The position numbers were made by a program, and so were the translations under genes. Positions 60,235 to 64,000 of a DNA stretch of 64,000 nucleotides are shown here, in pieces; position 1 is the first letter of the stretch; each line of letters begins with the position of its first letter. The stretch covers positions 1-64,000 of the forward strand of contig JAAFKA010000026.1 in NCBI GenBank assembly GCA_013299115.1, in the 5' to 3' direction. The notes below the pieces were generated by a model. It did no database searches. It saw only the letters and a list, made by a program, of their open reading frames with translations, and was not told the DNA's origin. This DNA is from Cytophagales bacterium (GTDB taxonomy: Bacteria; Bacteroidota; Bacteroidia; Cytophagales; Thermoflexibacteraceae).

Positions 60235-61986
60235 TTATTTTTCCTCCACTTCCTTCAATTTTTTGTACCCGTCTGTGATGTATTGCACCGCATAGCCCGA
60301 CACCCATGCTGTTAAGCCATTGCGAGCAAAGATAAACTTTTTGTCGGTGGCTGTGCCGTTGAGGTTGTTGGCAGCCGTAGCCAAAAGCAAGGAGGCAGTA
60401 GTCAAAGTTTCTTTGTTAAAAGTTTCTTTTGCAGTTTTGATGTCTTGTTCGGCTTTGGTTTTGGTGGCTGCATCTGCAATTTTTGCAAGGTCAGGATTAG
60501 TCAATTTTTCGTACAGCAAGGCAGACATATCACGCAATTTGCCAATATCTGCTAAATTGAGATTGATATAGTTTTCTTGTGCTGCTTGCGGGTATAGGTA
60601 AGTTGCCAAAGCCCACGCTGCACCACCCACCAAATAAATCTCTTTTCTGCTTTTGAGGGCTGCACTTCGGTCTATTTTGGCTACCAAATCAGGCTCCACT
60701 TTGCTGCGGACAATGGTTTTGGCTATGTTGTTGAAGTCGCCACCTTTTTTTTGCTCCTCTTTTGCCAATGCCTGCAAATTTTCAGACCCGTACTGCACCG
60801 CAAAACCGTAAACAGGCTTATCTCCTTCGGGCAACAAACAACCCATTTCTGTATTGCCACCACCCACGTCTATAATGGCTGCTGCATACCGTTTTTTATC
60901 AGGCACTACACCCAATAAATCGTATTCGGTTTCTTTTTCTATCGTTGTAAAATCTACTGAGGGTGGCACATCTGAGGGAAAAGCCGACAAGATTTTCTTT
61001 TTCAACAAGTCTGCATTTTTGGCTGCTGCCACTGAACTGCTACCGACCACAAAAATACGGTCTGCTTGCACACTTTGCTCGTTTACCAACTTGTCGTAAT
61101 AAAACTTGACTGTATTTGCCGTTTTGTCTAACTTGTCCGTTGCCAACATATCTCCACTATGCAAAATTGCCAAGTTGGTGCTGTTGTCCACCTCTGTATA
61201 TTTCACGTTTACTTTATAATCTCCTTTTTTGGTCAAAATAATACCAATTACATTTGCTTTGATACCTTTTGCCCCTACCTCTATTCCCCCATAAATTTCT
61301 TCGGTTTCCGATACGGCTTTGAGCAAATAACGCAGGAGGGCAGCACTTACAAAGTTTTTGTTTTTCTCAAAACGACTTTGTGCCATGTTATAATATTGGG
61401 CAGCAGCCTGATTATTGTCTTTGTCCCAGCCCAACATACCCAAATATTCGTAAGCCGTAGCCTCCCAATAGAGGTTTTTGTCTTTTGCAAACACCAATCC
61501 TTTTTCTATGCAAGCCTGTGCCAAGTCGAATTGTTTTGCTTCTATCAGCGTAGCCCCTGTTTTCATTAGGTGAAAAGCTTCTCGTGTGTTGGCGGGTGCG
61601 GTGAGTTTATAGTCTGAAAACAAGGCTTTGTTAGGCTCTGCCCCTTCCAAAATATCTGAAATAGCTTTTTCTGCCAACACATTTTTGTCGGCTATGTAGA
61701 GATTGAGAGCATCGAGCAAATATTTTTGCGACTGTTCCTCCATAGCCATATCTTTATAGAGCAAACCCAAAGTTTCGTAAGCAGAGGCTTCCCAAAATCT
61801 GTCTTTACCCTTGACCAAAGGCAAGCCTTTTTTTACATAGTATTCAGCCAAAATACTTTGGTGCCCTCGCCTAAGCAAACTGCCTAATTTGATATAGACC
61901 ACACCAAAATTTTCGTCTTCCACTTGGGCATTGGCGGGCAAATATAGCCCAAAAAGTCCTAAAAAAATTAATAATAGCTTTTTCAT
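60235..61986 (-). CDS. Secreted TPR protein with Ppx/GppA-like C-terminal domain
   Basis: This 583-residue protein has a signal peptide (LLLIFLGLFGLYLPANAQ), about five TPR units (25-215), then an actin-like ATPase-fold region of the Ppx/GppA type. That region shows VIGIILTKKGDYKVNVKYTE, a phosphate-loop DVGGGNTEMGCLLP near 374, and IYLVGGAAWALATYL. Ppx/GppA enzymes cleave polyphosphate or pppGpp and are cytoplasmic, so a secreted copy with TPRs is unusual. It is followed by a lipoprotein gene (about 95 bp). Confidence 0.7.
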   Translation of the reverse strand: MKKLLLIFLGLFGLYLPANAQVEDENFGVVYIKLGSLLRRGHQSILAEYYVKKGLPLVKGKDRFWEASAYETLGLLYKDMAMEEQSQKYLLDALNLYIADKNVLAEKAISDILEGAEPNKALFSDYKLTAPANTREAFHLMKTGATLIEAKQFDLAQACIEKGLVFAKDKNLYWEATAYEYLGMLGWDKDNNQAAAQYYNMAQSRFEKNKNFVSAALLRYLLKAVSETEEIYGGIEVGAKGIKANVIGIILTKKGDYKVNVKYTEVDNSTNLAILHSGDMLATDKLDKTANTVKFYYDKLVNEQSVQADRIFVVGSSSVAAAKNADLLKKKILSAFPSDVPPSVDFTTIEKETEYDLLGVVPDKKRYAAAIIDVGGGNTEMGCLLPEGDKPVYGFAVQYGSENLQALAKEEQKKGGDFNNIAKTIVRSKVEPDLVAKIDRSAALKSRKEIYLVGGAAWALATYLYPQAAQENYINLNLADIGKLRDMSALLYEKLTNPDLAKIADAATKTKAEQDIKTAKETFNKETLTTASLLLATAANNLNGTATDKKFIFARNGLTAWVSGYAVQYITDGYKKLKEVEEK

Positions 61987-61993
61987 ATAATTT

Positions 61994-63241
61994 TTATTGA
62001 GTCGGATGGAAATTATTTATTACTTGTAAATTCGGAATAGCCACCACAAATTGCCCTCCCCACTCACGAATATAAGCCAACTGTTTCATTATTTCGTCTT
62101 GAATATTCCAAGGCAGAATGACTACGAAGTCTGGTTTTTCGTCTTTGAGCAACTGTTCATTGACCACAGGAATATGGCTGGCGGGCAAAAAACGACCTTG
62201 TTTGTGTGGCGACAAGTCCACAACAAAACTAAGTAAATCTTTGCTGATTCCACAATAATTTAGCAAGGTATTTCCTTTAGCTGCTGCCCCATAGCCTGCC
62301 ACTTTTTTGCCTGCTTTTCTCTGTTCTAACAGAAAACTCAAAAAGTTGTATTTCACCTGCTCTGCTTTTTGCTGAAAACCTTGATAATAAGCTAAGGTGT
62401 TCATGCCCTTGTCAATTTCTTTTGCAAGCAAAGTCTGCACATTGGGCGAAATAGCTTTGCTTTGGTCTTCGGCGTGCTTGGCGTAAATACGCAATGAGCC
62501 ACCATGCGTAGGGATTTCCTCTACATCAAACAAAACCAAACCATGTTTTTCAAAAATTTGCTTGACTGTCAAGCAAGACAAATAAGAAAAATGTTCGTGA
62601 TAAATGGTATCAAATTGGTTGTTTTCAATGAGTTGCATCAGGTGAGGAAACTCCATTGTGATGACGCCTTGCGGTTTGAGAGCTATTTTCATTCCACCTA
62701 CAAAGTCGTTGAGATGAGGCACGTGAGCCAATACATTGTTGCCGAGCAACAAATCTGCTTGGCGATTTTGGGTTGCCAATTTTTGGGCTAAGGCTACACC
62801 AAAAAACTCTGTCCAGCTTTCTATTCCTTTTTCTCTTGCAACTTTGGCAGTGCTTAATGTAGGTTCTATACCCAAAACAGGTACATTTTTTTCCTTAAAA
62901 TATTGCAACAGATACCCGTCGTTAGACGCAATTTCTATCACTTGCGATTGTGTATGGAAACCAAAACGGGCAATCATTGTTTCGACATAATTTTTGGAAT
63001 GTGCCAACCAAGAGGTAGAAAAGGAGGAAAAATAGACGTAATCTTCGCTAAAAATTTCGTCTGCTTTCTTATATTCGTCTATCTGCACCAAAAAAGTTCT
63101 TTCACTCACAAAAAGTTTGAGAGGAAAATGGGTTTCAGGTTCATTGAGCTGCTCTTTTTTCAAAAAAGAATTAGAGGCAGGACTAAAACCTAAATCTATA
63201 AATTGGTGGCTCAATGGCTGGTTATCAAAACGGCAGTTCAT
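61994..63241 (-). CDS. SAM-dependent C-methyltransferase (sugar 3-C-methyltransferase type)
   Basis: This 415-residue protein has an N-terminal segment, FIDLGFSPASNSFLKKEQLN, then a class I methyltransferase domain with VIEIASNDGYLLQYF near 100. A C-terminal C-methyltransferase domain follows (KKVAGYGAAAKGNTLLNYCG, FVVDLSPHKQGRFLPASHIP). The family methylates dTDP-sugars. The usual N-terminal zinc site has several Cys; here only C3 remains in CRFDNQPL, so metal binding is doubtful. The stop lies 8 bp from the TPR-Ppx gene; the pair may share a transcript. Confidence 0.85.
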   Translation of the reverse strand: MNCRFDNQPLSHQFIDLGFSPASNSFLKKEQLNEPETHFPLKLFVSERTFLVQIDEYKKADEIFSEDYVYFSSFSTSWLAHSKNYVETMIARFGFHTQSQVIEIASNDGYLLQYFKEKNVPVLGIEPTLSTAKVAREKGIESWTEFFGVALAQKLATQNRQADLLLGNNVLAHVPHLNDFVGGMKIALKPQGVITMEFPHLMQLIENNQFDTIYHEHFSYLSCLTVKQIFEKHGLVLFDVEEIPTHGGSLRIYAKHAEDQSKAISPNVQTLLAKEIDKGMNTLAYYQGFQQKAEQVKYNFLSFLLEQRKAGKKVAGYGAAAKGNTLLNYCGISKDLLSFVVDLSPHKQGRFLPASHIPVVNEQLLKDEKPDFVVILPWNIQDEIMKQLAYIREWGGQFVVAIPNLQVINNFHPTQ

Positions 63242-63525
63242 GCTATGTATCTATATATTGGCGAAAAATTAAGTTGCAACTAAATCAGATGATTTATTAG
63301 ACACTTTTAAATGTGTACAATAAATTTGTTTACTCTCTTCAAGGCTGCAAAGGTAATAAAAGAATTTAGCTTGACAAGTCTAATGAACTACTTTGTTTAT
63401 TTACAGAAAAATTGTAGCTCTGTTCAGTTTATTTAGAAAGAAATAGAAAAAAATTGTGAATACAAAAAGAAAATATTTGAAAGTTTGGTAGTAAATACCC
63501 AAAATAAAAGTAAATTTTTATTTTT

Positions 63526-63585
63526 GTAACTCCTTGAAAATCAATTATCGAACATCTTTAAAGTGTCCGATAGTTTTGTACATTT
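63526..63585. repeat. Second copy of leader GTAACTCCTTGAAAATCA with hairpin
   Basis: The leader copy is 63526-63543 and directly follows TATTTTTG (63519-63526), which fits a -7 promoter box. A short hairpin with ATCGAACA and TGTCCGAT arms follows. The 437-bp gap 63,242-63,678 holds nothing else recognisable. Confidence 0.6.
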
Positions 63586-63678
63586 ATTTTTACTGCTTGT
63601 TACTTCCGCCTACCTCAAAAAACATAGCAATCAAGTAAACAGCCTGCCTTAACTTTGTATCCTATTAAAATTTAAAAT

Positions 63679-63996
63679 ATGAATAGACTGTTTCGTGAAA
63701 AATTGGTAGCCCAATTAGCTGCCAAAGTAGGCGTAGCTAACGCCAAATCTTTGACTTACAAAGACTGTGAAAAAATAGCCATTGCCTTAGACTGCGACCC
63801 CAATACGGTGGCGAGGTTGGCAGGTATCAAAAATTTTAAGCCTACGGAAAGCCTAAAACCTGATGTAGAGCAAAAGATAGCTGTGCTATTAGGCTTTGAA
63901 ACCTATCATAACTTAGAGTTATATCTCTGGTTTGCTATTGTTTTAGACTTTCTTAGTTTAGGTATGTTTGAAAAGTCCTTGCAAAGTAAGAAGTAA
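63679..63996 (+). CDS. Small HTH-like protein
   Basis: This 105-residue protein has an N-terminal part (YKDCEKIAIALDCDPNTVAR followed by LAGI) that reads as a helix-turn-helix. A KPDVEQKIAVLLGFETY helix and a hydrophobic LWFAIVLDFLSLGMF helix follow. It looks like the N-terminal DNA-binding module of Cytophagales proteins that are normally longer. Whether it is complete or truncated near the window edge is not clear, since the stop is at 63994. Confidence 0.55.
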   Translation: MNRLFREKLVAQLAAKVGVANAKSLTYKDCEKIAIALDCDPNTVARLAGIKNFKPTESLKPDVEQKIAVLLGFETYHNLELYLWFAIVLDFLSLGMFEKSLQSKK

Positions 63997-64000
63997 AAAG

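Overview
The window looks like a low-GC Bacteroidota chromosome, most likely Cytophagales-like. The supporting signs are a secreted protein with a T9SS type A sorting tail, BatA/BatC-like proteins, TAnnTTTG-type promoters, few convincing Shine-Dalgarno sites, a stand-alone FSA-type transaldolase, and many TPR proteins. Genus-level placement cannot be made from the sequence alone.

Layout. (1) 1-660: the 3' end of an IS30-family transposase that cuts off a four-helix-bundle gene, followed by an AT-rich simple-repeat tract. (2) 658-18,320: a rearranged Mu-like prophage. Its immunity and replication block reads right to left from about 17.4 kb: a small regulator, a RecA/DnaB-like ATPase, a MuA-type transposase, a MuB-type ATPase, accessory genes, a possible Gam and a GemA homologue. 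A few structural genes follow (baseplate J-like, gpG-like). The portal-MuF gene and the gene coupled to it lie on the other strand. Capsid, protease, sheath, tape measure and terminase are not in view. A cI-like repressor is divergent from the early operon, with two palindromic operators between them. Beyond the repressor, at the presumed prophage end, are three copies of a modular unit, each carrying a different motif iterated three times at 12-bp spacing. Two convergent gene pairs (4.7-6.3 kb) are a tandem duplication.

(3) 18.3-45.99 kb: mostly chromosomal genes, including a TlpA-like thioredoxin, hemC, a lipase, a flippase, a GT2 enzyme, a DUF4157 toxin with a PD-(D/E)XK-like tail, a DegT aminotransferase, two tandem nuclease-like paralogues, batC, yceI, a TPR-SpoIIE phosphatase, RNase R, a LuxC-type reductase, a BatA-like protein and an esterase. 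(4) 46.2-49.6 kb: a small degenerate mobile element with an HTH regulator, a truncated IS110-like ORF, a frameshifted ssb, a second frameshifted gene, an HTH gene and two coiled-coil genes. TTTTATCA boxes sit at its promoters. (5) 50-55.4 kb: a transaldolase-CBS fusion, alkB, a flavin reductase, a T9SS cargo protein and a Cys/Met PLP enzyme. (6) 55.8-59.6 kb: a three-gene operon of a Tudor/SH3-like protein, an SMC/OLD-type ATPase carrying the same N-terminal domain, and a TIR-like protein. This is my best candidate for an undescribed defence system. (7) 59.6-64 kb: a lipoprotein, a TPR-Ppx/GppA-like protein, a C-methyltransferase and a small HTH-like protein.

Several families of short palindromes recur across the window, both between and inside genes. 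In the prophage they are translated in frame in at least four genes.
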